From the NCBI GenBank assembly GCA_945868195.1, contig CAMBLP010000026.1:1-19248 (forward strand): a stretch of DNA of 19,248 bases, given 5' to 3'. The notes below the pieces were generated by a model. It had not been told where the DNA came from. It saw only the letters and a list, made by a program, of their open reading frames with translations, and searched no databases. Source of the stretch: Bordetella parapertussis (GTDB lineage: Bacteria > Pseudomonadota > Gammaproteobacteria > Burkholderiales > Burkholderiaceae_B). The position numbers were made by a program, and so were the translations under genes. This document shows, in pieces, positions 9,390 to 19,248 of this stretch. The number at the start of each line of letters is the position of its first letter. The stretch's first letter is position 1.

Positions 9390-10547
9390 ATGACAGCACT
9401 TGCAGCACGCACCCACGATACAGTCACATTTCACGCGGTCGAACTTCTAAAAGAAGCCTCGGCGCTCACACGTTCCGGTATCGACGTGATCAGCCTGGGT
9501 GTTGGAGAACCAGACTTTACCGCAGCACCGGCCGTTGTAACAGCCATGTCAGAGGCCGCACGCCGCGGCAAAAGTGGCTATTGTCCTCCTGCCGGTCTAC
9601 CCGAGTTGCGTGAAGCGATCGCCAGATTCTACGCCACACATCTCGGCGCATCCGTAGATCCGAGCCGCGTGATCGTCACCTCTGGTGCAAGTGGCGCACT
9701 TTTGCTTGCGGCCATGGCGCTTGTGAATCCGGGCGACGAGGTTCTGATGCCGGACCCCTGCTACCCACCCAACCGAAATTTTGTTGGCTCTGCGGGTGGC
9801 ACAACCAAACTCATTCCCACCACGGCTGCCTCGCGCTTCCAACTCTCCGCCCGGGACATTGCGCACCATTGGGGTCCAAAGACCCGCGGCGTCCTAATTG
9901 CTTCGCCGAGTAATCCGACGGGTACCTCGATCGAAAGGGATGAACTCGCCCATATTTTTAAAGAAGTGCGCGCGCGTCAAGGTTTTGTCATGATGGATGA
10001 AATCTATCTCAGCCTGTCTTACGATGGATTGCGACAGTCAGCGTTGAGCTTGGATGACGACGTGATCATCCTCAATAGCTTTTCCAAATATTTCAATATG
10101 ACGGGTTGGCGCCTTGGTTGGATGATCGTGCCCCCTCACCTGGTCGCACCCATTGAAAAAATGGCGGCCAGTCTGGCCATTTGTGCGCCCACTCTCGCGC
10201 AATACGGTGCGCTCGCATGTTTTGAGCCTGAAACACTTGTTTTGTACGAAGAACGCCGCGAAGCGTTTCGCAACAGGCGGGGCTTTATCGTGCCTGCGCT
10301 TGAGTCACTCCATATCAACGTGCCTGTCAAACCCGATGGCGCGTTTTACGTCTATGCTGATATTTCAGCGCACTCGCAAGACAGCGGCGCTTTTTCACAA
10401 GCGCTTTTGCACCGTGCGCGCGTCGCCGCTGTTCCCGGACTTGATTTCGGTCCAGCCCATGCTGCGAACACCATGCGTTTTGCTTACACCACCAGCCTTG
10501 AACGACTGCAAGAAGCCATGCATCGGATCAAAACCTATCTCGGTTAA
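9390..10547 (+). CDS. PLP-dependent aminotransferase, class I/II (AspC/Aat-like)
   Basis: Fold-type I pyridoxal-phosphate aminotransferase of 385 residues, cytoplasmic. Family marks are SLGVGEPDF (35-43), GYCPPAGLPELREAIA (63-78), VTSGASGAL (96-104), ASPSNPTGT with Asn175 (171-179), DEIY with Asp203 and Tyr206, NSFSKYFNMTGWRLGW with the PLP-binding Lys233 (229-244), and the late carboxylate-binding Arg in NTMRFAYTTS. The substrate is not determined from sequence; aspartate, branched-chain or aromatic amino acids are all possible for this subgroup. The start is supported by AGAGGGAG 9 bases upstream; an out-of-frame ATG at 9382 is ignored. ubiD follows after 27 bp on the same strand, so the two are likely transcribed together, although the pathways differ. 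Confidence 0.9.
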   Translation: MTALAARTHDTVTFHAVELLKEASALTRSGIDVISLGVGEPDFTAAPAVVTAMSEAARRGKSGYCPPAGLPELREAIARFYATHLGASVDPSRVIVTSGASGALLLAAMALVNPGDEVLMPDPCYPPNRNFVGSAGGTTKLIPTTAASRFQLSARDIAHHWGPKTRGVLIASPSNPTGTSIERDELAHIFKEVRARQGFVMMDEIYLSLSYDGLRQSALSLDDDVIILNSFSKYFNMTGWRLGWMIVPPHLVAPIEKMAASLAICAPTLAQYGALACFEPETLVLYEERREAFRNRRGFIVPALESLHINVPVKPDGAFYVYADISAHSQDSGAFSQALLHRARVAAVPGLDFGPAHAANTMRFAYTTSLERLQEAMHRIKTYLG

Positions 10548-10562
10548 CTAAGAAGCACACCC

Positions 10563-10577
10563 AGGAAGCACATCTTG
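10563..10577 (+). promoter_or_regulatory. ubiD: Ribosome binding site and TTG start of ubiD
   Basis: AGGAAG (10563-10568) lies 6 bases before a TTG at 10575-10577. This is the only plausible start: the next residues (KYKDLRDFI) are already those at the conserved N-terminus of UbiD, and no ATG or GTG in frame fits better. Confidence 0.7.
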
Positions 10578-12119
10578 AAATACAAAGACCTGAGAGACTT
10601 CATCTCGCAACTTGAGAAAAACAACGACCTCAAGCGCATTGATACGCCTGTATCAAGCTCTCTTGAAATGACCGAAATCTCAGATCGCGTCCTCAAAGCA
10701 GAAGGCCCGGCACTGATTTTTCAACACGCCATGCACGATGGTAAAAAAAGTAACATGCCGGTCCTCACCAACTTGTTTGGTACACCTACTCGGGTCGCAC
10801 AAGGTATGGGGGCGGCAGACACCACGGCGCTGCGTGACATTGGAGAGTTGTTGGCGAGCCTGCGCGAGCCAGAGGCTCCAAAGGGCTTTAAAGACGCACT
10901 TGCCAAAGTATCCATGCTCAAGGCCGCACTCTGGGATATGAGCCCAAAAAATGTCCGTGGCGCGCCCTGTCAAGACATCGTCTGGGAAGGCAACGATGTC
11001 GACTTGGCCAAACTCCCGATTCAAACGTGCTGGCCAGGCGATGTCGCCCCCTTGTTGACCTGGGGTCTTGTTATTACACGCGGGCCCAACGCGCGTCGGC
11101 AAAACTTGGGTATTTATCGTCAACAAGTCCTCGGCCGTAATAAGCTCATCATGCGTTGGCTATCCCATCGCGGTGGCGCACTCGACTTTCGAGACCACGC
11201 GCTCGCGCACCCCGGCACACCCTTTCCGATCGCCGTGGCTCTGGGCGCCGACCCTGCCACCACCTTAGGTGCGGTGACCCCAGTCCCTGACTCGTTATCC
11301 GAATATCAGTTCGCAGGTTTGCTAAGAGGCGGGCGTACAGAAGTCACCTCCGCGATCGGTAGCGACCTCTCCGTACCCGCTACCGCGGAGATCATCCTAG
11401 AAGGCCATCTACTCCCGAGTAGTGATCCACGCGCGATCAAACCCGTCGTGCCAGAGGGCGTCAATCCACCCCCTTCTTCCGACTACGAATTAGCCCTGGA
11501 AGGTCCCTACGGAGACCACACCGGTTATTACAACGAACAAGACTGGTTTCCCGTCTTTACCGTCGATCGCATCACCATGCGACGCAATCCCATTTATCAC
11601 TCCACCTATACCGGCAAGCCGCCAGATGAGCCTGCCGTACTCGGCGTCGCGTTGAACGAAGTCTTTGTTCCTATCTTGCGTCGCCAACTCCCCGAGATCG
11701 TCGATTTTTATCTGCCGCCCGAGGGTTGCAGCTATCGACTCGCTGTCGTGTCGATTCGCAAACAATATCCTGGACACGCCAAGCGCGTCATGTTTGGGTT
11801 GTGGAGTTTGCTCAGGCAATTCATGTATACCAAATTCATCGTGGTGGTCGATCAAGACATCAATCCGCGCGACTGGAAAGAAGTCGTTTGGGCCATGACA
11901 ACGCGCATGGATCCCGTCAGAGATACATTACTCGTCGAAAATACACCCATCGACTATCTGGACTTTGCCTCTCCGGTTTCAGGACTGGGCGGAAAGATGG
12001 GAATGGACGCGACCAATAAATGGCCAGGTGAAACGCAACGTGAATGGGGCCAACCGATTGCTATGGATGCCAAGACCAAGGCGCATGTCGATGCGATTTG
12101 GGGGTCTCTGGGTCTTTAA
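10575..12119 (+). CDS. ubiD: 4-hydroxy-3-polyprenylbenzoate decarboxylase
   Basis: Decarboxylates 4-hydroxy-3-polyprenylbenzoate in ubiquinone synthesis, using the prenylated FMN made by UbiX; cytoplasmic or membrane-associated. The 514-residue protein matches UbiD throughout: [18 protein letters not shown] (62-79), RGAPCQDIV (128-136), [11 protein letters not shown] (177-187), [11 protein letters not shown] (194-204), [18 protein letters not shown] (222-239), AEIILEG (271-277), [11 protein letters not shown] (309-319), [13 protein letters not shown] and, at the end, [12 protein letters not shown]. The segment between AEIILEG and EGPYGDH (278-308) is proline-rich and about 20 residues longer than in E. 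coli UbiD as I remember it. ubiX is not in the window. Translation starts at TTG. The gene follows the aminotransferase by 27 bp and converges with the permease gene at 12 bp. Confidence 0.96.
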   Translation: MKYKDLRDFISQLEKNNDLKRIDTPVSSSLEMTEISDRVLKAEGPALIFQHAMHDGKKSNMPVLTNLFGTPTRVAQGMGAADTTALRDIGELLASLREPEAPKGFKDALAKVSMLKAALWDMSPKNVRGAPCQDIVWEGNDVDLAKLPIQTCWPGDVAPLLTWGLVITRGPNARRQNLGIYRQQVLGRNKLIMRWLSHRGGALDFRDHALAHPGTPFPIAVALGADPATTLGAVTPVPDSLSEYQFAGLLRGGRTEVTSAIGSDLSVPATAEIILEGHLLPSSDPRAIKPVVPEGVNPPPSSDYELALEGPYGDHTGYYNEQDWFPVFTVDRITMRRNPIYHSTYTGKPPDEPAVLGVALNEVFVPILRRQLPEIVDFYLPPEGCSYRLAVVSIRKQYPGHAKRVMFGLWSLLRQFMYTKFIVVVDQDINPRDWKEVVWAMTTRMDPVRDTLLVENTPIDYLDFASPVSGLGGKMGMDATNKWPGETQREWGQPIAMDAKTKAHVDAIWGSLGL

Positions 12120-12131
12120 TGCTCTAGATTT

Positions 12132-13142
12132 TCAACGTACGTGGCTGCGACGACCCAGCAATAGCCACAGAAAAAATGGACCCCCTACAAGGCTCGTGAT
12201 GACGCCCACCGGCAGTTCAGCGGGCATCACGACGATGCGTGCCAACCCATCGGCAAGCAGTAAGGCAGCGGCGCCACTGATCCATGACATCGGCAACAAC
12301 AAGCGATGATCGGCGCCGAGCCACAAACGTACTACGTGAGGCATCACAAGCCCGATAAACGCAATACCGCCCGTGACAGCCACCAACGGTCCGACCAGGA
12401 GACAAATGGTGACAATGAGTTCGAGACGCACACGCTTTAAATCAAAGCCAAGGTGCTGCGCCTCTCGTTCTCCCAGCAGCAGCGCATTCAACACACGCCA
12501 GCGCAGCACGAGCCAAAGCGATAGCAATACGGACCAAGGCAACAACCACACCAAACTGGACCAACTTGCACGCGTCAAGCTCCCTAGCGACCAGAAGGCA
12601 AAACTACGAAATTGCGTATCCGACGCAAAGGTGATGAGTAAACTGACCAAACTCAACGCAAACGCATTGATCGCGATCCCCGCAAGCAGCAAACCGGCCA
12701 CGCCAGGAGTCCTGCGTCCGACCAAATAAGCCGTGATAGTTGCAAGCGTTGCCCCCGTAAAGCCTGCAAGGCCCGTCGCGAGCACACTCCCAAACCCAAA
12801 CAGCAGCGCAGTCACGGCGCCTAATGAGGCTCCAGCCGAAATACCAATCAGCGTCGGCTCTGCGAGAGAGTTGCGAAACAGCGCCTGCATCACAGCACCG
12901 CTCAACGCAAGCGCACCCCCCACAATGATGGCGAACAACACACGCGGTAAACGTAACTCAAATAACACCGTCTGCAATATCGGATCACCCGCTTCGCGCC
13001 CCGAGATGAGCGCGAAAAAGTCAGACCATGACACATCCACGGCTCCCGCACGAAGCGAGAGCAAAGCCAGACAACACAATAGAAACATTCCGCCCGTCAA
13101 GAGCGCCACTCGCCTGCCCGCGATGCTTGCTGTCATGACCAT
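12132..13142 (-). CDS. FecCD/BtuC-family ABC transporter permease (iron complex, haem or cobalamin)
   Basis: Inner-membrane permease of a metal-chelate or vitamin B12 importer, 336 residues, with about nine or ten hydrophobic segments beginning at 12-31. Family marks are LRLPRVLFAIIVGGALALSG (63-82), MQALFRNSLAEPTLIGIS (85-102), the cytoplasmic loop GEREAQHLGFD (224-234) that contacts the ATPase, GGIAFIGLVMPHVVRL (258-273) and ELPVGVITSLVGGPFFLWLL (309-328). The substrate cannot be chosen from sequence: siderophore, haem and cobalamin remain open. Its ATG overlaps the TAA of the upstream gene (TAATG, one shared base); a second ATG is two codons in. No ATPase or periplasmic binding protein is adjacent, since ubiD converges immediately downstream, so partners must be encoded elsewhere. 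Confidence 0.88.
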   Translation of the reverse strand: MVMTASIAGRRVALLTGGMFLLCCLALLSLRAGAVDVSWSDFFALISGREAGDPILQTVLFELRLPRVLFAIIVGGALALSGAVMQALFRNSLAEPTLIGISAGASLGAVTALLFGFGSVLATGLAGFTGATLATITAYLVGRRTPGVAGLLLAGIAINAFALSLVSLLITFASDTQFRSFAFWSLGSLTRASWSSLVWLLPWSVLLSLWLVLRWRVLNALLLGEREAQHLGFDLKRVRLELIVTICLLVGPLVAVTGGIAFIGLVMPHVVRLWLGADHRLLLPMSWISGAAALLLADGLARIVVMPAELPVGVITSLVGGPFFLWLLLGRRSHVR

Positions 13143-13855
13143 TAGCGAATCGATTTGACTTCAATCACGGAGCGCTGCCCAGACTGCATGATCTCCTGTT
13201 TCATCACGAGATTTAGACTTGGACAAAACCAGTCCGTCACTTGTGATTGAATGGGCGGCAAAGGAATCATCGCGCCTCGAAGCTGAACAAGCGTTGGGTC
13301 TGTGCCCCGTGAATACCGTACCGGCCAGCAAGATTGCTGACCTGCCGCGGTTTCAATACGCTGTGACTCGCCCACCGTTTTTTCGCCCATTCGCACCGTC
13401 AGAGGCGTCGTGGGACCTTTACGAGGATCACCGATGGCTAAACGGAAGGACTGCGGTGCAAACCGTTGACCCGCGGCGCTGATCGGCGCGCCATAACCAA
13501 ACAAACTCAACATCTGTACGTCAATGTCAGGATCGCCTGCTTTTTTAACCTCGCCCGGCTGAGTCAGACTGATTTTAAAACCCACTACACGCATCAAGTG
13601 ATCAACATCAGTTTCACCAGACAACATACCTAATAAAGCGTAATTCACCCGCCCCTTGATGAGCACCTGGCACTGCTTGGCAGATGACTTTTGTACCTGA
13701 CTAAAATTGAGTTTGGCGGAAACCTGGATGAGACCCGAACCGACGATTTCTATTTCGCCGCCATTATGGAAAAACTTCGCTTGGCACACATCAGCGACTG
13801 CCACATGCATTACGCCCAACAAGGCCAAGGTCGACCAGAGATATTTCAACTTCAT
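13142..13855 (-). CDS. Secreted protein resembling DUF3108 family
   Basis: The 237-residue protein has a clear signal peptide: MKLKYLW, a hydrophobic run (about 8-20) and AVA before DVCQA, with cleavage likely near residue 21, so it is periplasmic. The mature part is beta-rich (EIEIVGSGLIQVSAKLNF, FKISL, RLAIGD) and ends with WFCPSLNLVMKQE and VIEVKSIR, a pattern that recalls the DUF3108 family of Gram-negative periplasmic proteins. The family assignment is moderate, and no catalytic residue is recognised. GGGAGAG is well placed before the ATG, 6 bases away. It lies 15 bp after dacB and overlaps the permease start by one base, so the three genes are very probably one transcript. A cell-envelope role next to dacB is inference only. 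Confidence 0.65.
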   Translation of the reverse strand: MKLKYLWSTLALLGVMHVAVADVCQAKFFHNGGEIEIVGSGLIQVSAKLNFSQVQKSSAKQCQVLIKGRVNYALLGMLSGETDVDHLMRVVGFKISLTQPGEVKKAGDPDIDVQMLSLFGYGAPISAAGQRFAPQSFRLAIGDPRKGPTTPLTVRMGEKTVGESQRIETAAGQQSCWPVRYSRGTDPTLVQLRGAMIPLPPIQSQVTDWFCPSLNLVMKQEIMQSGQRSVIEVKSIR

Positions 13856-13870
13856 GGTGATCTCTCCCGA

Positions 13871-15385
13871 TTACTTGGTGGTGAGCCAAGCAATCAATGC
13901 ATTTTCAAAAGAACGGGCTTCGTGCGCACGCTCATGATTCACCATACTGACCACAACATAACGCTTGCCGCTGGTCGACCAGACATACCCTGCGACCGAC
14001 CGCACATCGCGCAACGCGCCCGTTTTTAAATGCGCCAGCGACTTGGTTGCAGGATCACGCAAACGATAGCGCGTCGTCCCATCCACGCCCAAAATCGCAA
14101 GAGAAGACACAAACTCGGGCATCACCGGTGAGATCCACGCACGATTGAGCATGTGCGTCAGACTATCAGCCGAAACCACACCATTTCTTGAAAGTCCTGA
14201 GCCGTTATCCAGCACCATACCCGTCATCGGCAAGCCTTGTCGAGCGAGTACCTCTTGCGCGACCTGGACACTCCCCGCCACAGTCGCGGGTTTACGTCCA
14301 GCCTCAGCACCAAGTGTCAGCAATAACACGCGTGTCATCACGTTGTTGCTACGCTTATTGATCAAGCGAATCACCTCGGATAAAGGCGGCGACTGATGCG
14401 AAGCGACCGCCACGGCATTACTTGGAATCGTTCCCGAACGCACTTGCCCCGTCATCGTGCCGCCGACCTCGCGCCAAATTTCACGCAAAATACGCGCACC
14501 GAACTCTTGCTGCGACAACGCCAGGCGGAACACATCAAACTCGCCACAGGAACCTGCGCCACGTCCAGAGACACGAATGCGCACCTTATCCCCACTTAAG
14601 GTGGTGTCCGTAGAGACAGAGGGCGACCCTGGACATTGCCCCTCCACCCAAGCCACATTGGCATCGAGCTCAACGCCAGGGATAGGAGGATCCACGAAAT
14701 ACTTCCAAGTTTTAGTCGCGGGGTCTGGTGAAAAAACGAGACGCATCGCACCGAAACCTACCATGAACGCGTCTGGGCTCGCGTTGTAGGGTCGATCTGC
14801 CGAACCGTCAAACGTGGCAGGATCAATCGTCACGTCGCCAAAGATTGATCGATCAATCACAATATCAGAGATCTCCTTGATCCCGCGTAAACGCAAATCG
14901 CGCATCAACCGCCAGACATCAGGCAACATCAACACGGGATCGCCGCCTGCGCGCAAATACAAGGGGCCACTCAATACGCCCTTTTCGTTGACACGCGATT
15001 GAGCATCCAACATGAAATTGGTATGCCAGACATAATTGGGACCCAAGCGAGAGAGCGCGGCATAGGTGGTGACGAGCTTCATGACCGAAGCTGGGTTACG
15101 CGGGGTTTCAGGCGCGACCGCCATCAAACGAGGCCCGCCCACCTCTTGAACAACCAAGGACAAGGACGATTCGGGCAATTTGGTCTGCGCCCAAGCGCGG
15201 GCAAGCTCAGGGGGCATAGAGACCTTCGCAGCAGCTTGAGACGTCACGGAAGATTTTGCTTGGGCTTTGGCTTGCGCTTGAGCAACGGACGGAGAAAACA
15301 CAAGTCCAATACCCAATAACAAATGCGCAGCGATCAAGCACTGTCCAATCAGTTTGTCCCAAACCCGCTCATTCACACCATTCAT
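13871..15385 (-). CDS. dacB: D-alanyl-D-alanine carboxypeptidase/endopeptidase, PBP4 type
   Basis: Class C penicillin-binding protein (S13 peptidase) that trims the terminal D-Ala or cuts D-Ala-mDAP cross-links of peptidoglycan in the periplasm. 504 residues. A hydrophobic signal (about 12-31) ends near SPSVAQAQA; the following QAQAKAQAK is a short low-complexity linker. The three active-site motifs are present: SxxK at Ser100-Val-Met-Lys103, SxN at Ser346-Asn-Asn348, and KTG at Lys454-Thr-Gly456. The long insert between the first two motifs (about 125-330) is typical of PBP4 and contains two cysteines (251 and 280) that could form a disulfide. The start has AGGTG close upstream; a second Met-like start is not needed. 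It is the first gene of dacB-DUF3108-permease and is divergent from queA. Confidence 0.93.
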   Translation of the reverse strand: MNGVNERVWDKLIGQCLIAAHLLLGIGLVFSPSVAQAQAKAQAKSSVTSQAAAKVSMPPELARAWAQTKLPESSLSLVVQEVGGPRLMAVAPETPRNPASVMKLVTTYAALSRLGPNYVWHTNFMLDAQSRVNEKGVLSGPLYLRAGGDPVLMLPDVWRLMRDLRLRGIKEISDIVIDRSIFGDVTIDPATFDGSADRPYNASPDAFMVGFGAMRLVFSPDPATKTWKYFVDPPIPGVELDANVAWVEGQCPGSPSVSTDTTLSGDKVRIRVSGRGAGSCGEFDVFRLALSQQEFGARILREIWREVGGTMTGQVRSGTIPSNAVAVASHQSPPLSEVIRLINKRSNNVMTRVLLLTLGAEAGRKPATVAGSVQVAQEVLARQGLPMTGMVLDNGSGLSRNGVVSADSLTHMLNRAWISPVMPEFVSSLAILGVDGTTRYRLRDPATKSLAHLKTGALRDVRSVAGYVWSTSGKRYVVVSMVNHERAHEARSFENALIAWLTTK

Positions 15386-15522
15386 GCCATCACCTATTTA
15401 TGGGTTTAAGCCGACAGCATACAAAAAAAGGATGCGGACAGGCTTAAAATAAACGGTTTGTCTATCGAACTGTCTTTCAAACTTTCTTTAAAACCTCTCC
15501 AGTCTGCCCAAAGGTTGCAAGC
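15386..15522. promoter_or_regulatory. 137-bp divergent intergenic region between dacB and queA
   Basis: AT-rich gap that must hold promoters for both leftward dacB and rightward queA. On the plus strand TAAAAT within GGCTTAAAATAAAC (about 15441-15454) is a 5/6 match to a -10 box but lacks a recognisable -35. On the minus strand TTGAAA occurs (about 15475-15480) but no good -10 lies 17 bases away. No small gene or hairpin is seen. Confidence 0.35.

Positions 15523-15525
<3 letters not shown>
15510..15525 (+). promoter_or_regulatory. queA: Ribosome binding site and GTG start of queA
   Basis: AAAGG (15510-15514) is 8 bases before GTG 15523-15525, which begins the [14 protein letters not shown] sequence. 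SDFEYELP is the normal N-terminus of QueA, so this start is favoured over others. Confidence 0.7.
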
Positions 15526-17756
<2,231 letters not shown>

Positions 17757-17788
17757 CCACCACCTTACTTTTTCTAAAGGAGACCTTA

Positions 17789-18130
17789 ATGTCTGCTCAA
17801 GCAATATCCGGCCTCGTGCTGGCACAGGCTGCTGATACAGCTAGCTCACTCATGGGAATGGCCCCCATTCTCCTGATGTTCGTTGTGCTTTATTTCCTGA
17901 TGATTCGTCCCCAGATGAAGCGTCAAAAAGAACACAAAGCACTGTTGGCTGCCTTAGCCAAGGGTGATGAAGTCATCAGCGCGGGTGGTTTGCTTGGCAA
18001 AGTCACCAAAGTCAGCGACAACTACGTGACCATCGAAGTCGCTGAACTGGCGGACAAGCCGATTGAAATCATGATGCAAAAAGCATCCGTGTCCGCCGTG
18101 CTGCCAAAAGGCACGATCAAAGATCTGTAA
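17789..18130 (+). CDS. yajC: Sec translocon accessory subunit YajC
   Basis: Small inner-membrane protein of the SecDF-YajC complex, which aids protein export through SecYEG. 113 residues with one membrane segment (about 23-40, MAPILLMFVVLYFLMIRP), followed by the family mark RPQMKRQKEHKALLAALAKGDEVISAGG (39-67) and a small cytoplasmic domain (GKVTKVSDNYVTIEVA). A strong AAGGAG is 6 bases before the ATG. It stands between tgt (32 bp) and secD (66 bp), the classical queA-tgt-yajC-secD(-secF) order of proteobacteria. Confidence 0.96.
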   Translation: MSAQAISGLVLAQAADTASSLMGMAPILLMFVVLYFLMIRPQMKRQKEHKALLAALAKGDEVISAGGLLGKVTKVSDNYVTIEVAELADKPIEIMMQKASVSAVLPKGTIKDL

Positions 18131-18144
18131 AACCACTCGAGTAT

Positions 18145-18170
18145 CGCCCCGCTGCGCGTTGCGCGGGGCG
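18145..18170 (+). terminator. GC-rich hairpin between yajC and secD (partial terminator or processing site)
   Basis: CGCCCCGC (18145-18152) and GCGGGGCG (18163-18170) form a perfect 8-bp GC stem around a 10-base loop. A TTTT run follows at 18178-18181, eight bases after the stem, so it is not an ideal intrinsic terminator. It sits 15 bases after the yajC stop and 26 bases before the secD ATG. It may attenuate transcription into secD or shield the yajC message from 3' decay. Confidence 0.55.
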
Positions 18171-18196
18171 CAAACCCTTTTAAATTTCCGTCGGCA

Positions 18197-19248
18197 ATGA
18201 ACCGCTATCCCCTTTGGAAATACCTGACGGTGCTGATCGCGGTTGTGATCGGCCTGCTCTACACACTGCCTAACTTTTTTGGCGAGTCTCCTGCTGTGCA
18301 GGTGTCAAGCGCCAAAGCAACGTTAAAAATCGATCCTGCCACACTGGATCGCGTACAAACCATCCTGCAGCAGGCTGGCATCCCAAATACTGGTGCCTCC
18401 TTCGAGCTCAACGGCACTGTAGGTACGGTTCGCGTCCGCTTCCCAAGCACAGATATCCAGCTCAAAGCGCGAGATTTGATTGAGAAAACACTCAATCCAA
18501 ATGCAGCCGAGCCCTCATATACCGTCGCACTCAACCTATTGCCCGCCTCGCCTGCTTGGCTGAGCGCAATTGGTGCCAACCCAATGTATCTGGGTCTGGA
18601 TCTGCGCGGTGGCGTGCACTTTCTCTTGCAAGTCGATATGCAGGGTGCTCTGACCTCCCGCTACGACGCCTTAGTGACTGATTTACGTGTCGCCCTGCGT
18701 GACCAGCGCATCGAATCCGCCGGAATTGAACGCGATGGCATGTCAGTGGTCATGTCTTTCAATAACGCAGCAGCTCGCGACCGTGCTATTTCAGCACTCC
18801 GTACACGCAACCCCGATCTCCAGATGCTCGAGCGCACCGAAGGCGTGCGGCTTCAGATCGTTGGCCGCCTCAGCCAAGCAGCCATCACGGCTGTGCAGTC
18901 GAGCGCACTCAAGCAAAACATCACCACGCTGCACAATCGAATTAACGAACTCGGTGTCGCCGAACCCATCATTCAGCAGCAGGGTGCCGACCGCATCATC
19001 GTCCAACTGCCTGGTGTTCAGGATGTAGCTAAAGCCAAAGATATCTTGGGGCGCACCGCCACACTCGAAATTCGCATGGTTGACGACTCGCCCGCAGCCA
19101 ATAGCGCGTTAGCTGCCGGGACTGTACCTTTTGGCCTTGAGCGCTATCTCGACCGAGATGGTCGCCCCATTCTAGTACGTCGTCAGGTCGTCTTGACAGG
19201 AGAAAACCTTCAAGACGCACAAGCCGGTCGCGATAGCCAAAATCAGCA
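18197..19248 (+). CDS. secD: Protein translocase subunit SecD (3' end outside window)
   Basis: RND-family membrane protein that, with SecF, uses the proton gradient to pull exported chains into the periplasm. The first 350 residues are present; the usual length is about 615-630, so the rest, including five transmembrane segments, lies beyond the window. An N-terminal membrane segment (about 8-26) is followed by the periplasmic P1 domain. LGLDLRGGVHFLLQVDM (132-148) is the D1 signature, and NRINELGVAEPIIQQQG (248-263), IIVQLPGVQDVAKAK (267-281) and the segment up to VVLTGENLQDA (331-341) are typical SecD. The Shine-Dalgarno before the ATG is weak, and the hairpin upstream may tune its expression. 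No stop, frameshift or break is seen. Confidence 0.95.
   Translation, partial: MNRYPLWKYLTVLIAVVIGLLYTLPNFFGESPAVQVSSAKATLKIDPATLDRVQTILQQAGIPNTGASFELNGTVGTVRVRFPSTDIQLKARDLIEKTLNPNAAEPSYTVALNLLPASPAWLSAIGANPMYLGLDLRGGVHFLLQVDMQGALTSRYDALVTDLRVALRDQRIESAGIERDGMSVVMSFNNAAARDRAISALRTRNPDLQMLERTEGVRLQIVGRLSQAAITAVQSSALKQNITTLHNRINELGVAEPIIQQQGADRIIVQLPGVQDVAKAKDILGRTATLEIRMVDDSPAANSALAAGTVPFGLERYLDRDGRPILVRRQVVLTGENLQDAQAGRDSQNQ

Noticed and set aside
10680..11126. Minus-strand open frame of 148 codons within ubiD
   Set aside because: It lies entirely inside the conserved ubiD gene in antisense and shows no recognisable domain.
15240..15290. Short repeat encoding QAQAKAQAK in dacB
   Set aside because: Only a low-complexity linker after the signal peptide; too short to be a repeat element or CRISPR-like unit.

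Overview
The window is an ordinary, gene-dense stretch of bacterial chromosome, most likely from a betaproteobacterium of the order Burkholderiales, family Alcaligenaceae. The case rests on gene order (tkt-gap-pgk; queA-tgt-yajC-secD) and on the close resemblance of Pgk, Gap, UbiD and Tgt to Bordetella-type proteins as I remember them. The genus cannot be settled by eye. There is no insertion sequence, phage gene, tRNA, rRNA or CRISPR array, and no stretch of 300 bases lacks a gene; the longest gaps are 168 bp (5912-6079), 137 bp (15386-15522) and 102 bp (4567-4668).

Layout: the 3' end of a small cupin gene (+, 1-195) converges with a central-carbon operon read leftward, tkt-gap-pgk (4566 to 237). 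Divergent from tkt is rsmE (+, 4669-5409), which converges with a lone barstar-like gene (-, 5444-5911) that has its own AT-rich promoter region. Next come maeB (-, 6080-8395) and, just upstream of it, a degenerate FAD-oxidase-like gene (-, 8419-9357). This pair is divergent from an aminotransferase-ubiD pair (+, 9390-12119); only 32 bp holding two back-to-back ribosome binding sites separate the starts.

ubiD converges (12 bp gap) with a leftward three-gene unit: dacB (PBP4-type D,D-carboxypeptidase), a secreted DUF3108-like protein and an orphan FecCD/BtuC-type ABC permease whose start overlaps the preceding stop (TAATG). The right end is the rightward unit queA-tgt-yajC-secD: two queuosine tRNA-modification enzymes joined by a 4-bp stop/start overlap, then Sec translocon accessory subunits; secD runs off the edge.

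Most genes are housekeeping: the Calvin/pentose-phosphate/glycolysis segment, malate-to-pyruvate conversion, ubiquinone synthesis, peptidoglycan maintenance, tRNA modification and secretion. The less ordinary items are the orphan barstar homologue that keeps the acidic barnase-contact residues, the permease with no ATPase or binding protein, the FAD-oxidase-like protein lacking a recognisable flavin loop, and several non-ATG starts (ubiD TTG, tgt TTG, queA GTG, FAD protein GTG). I found no clearly new biological system in this window.
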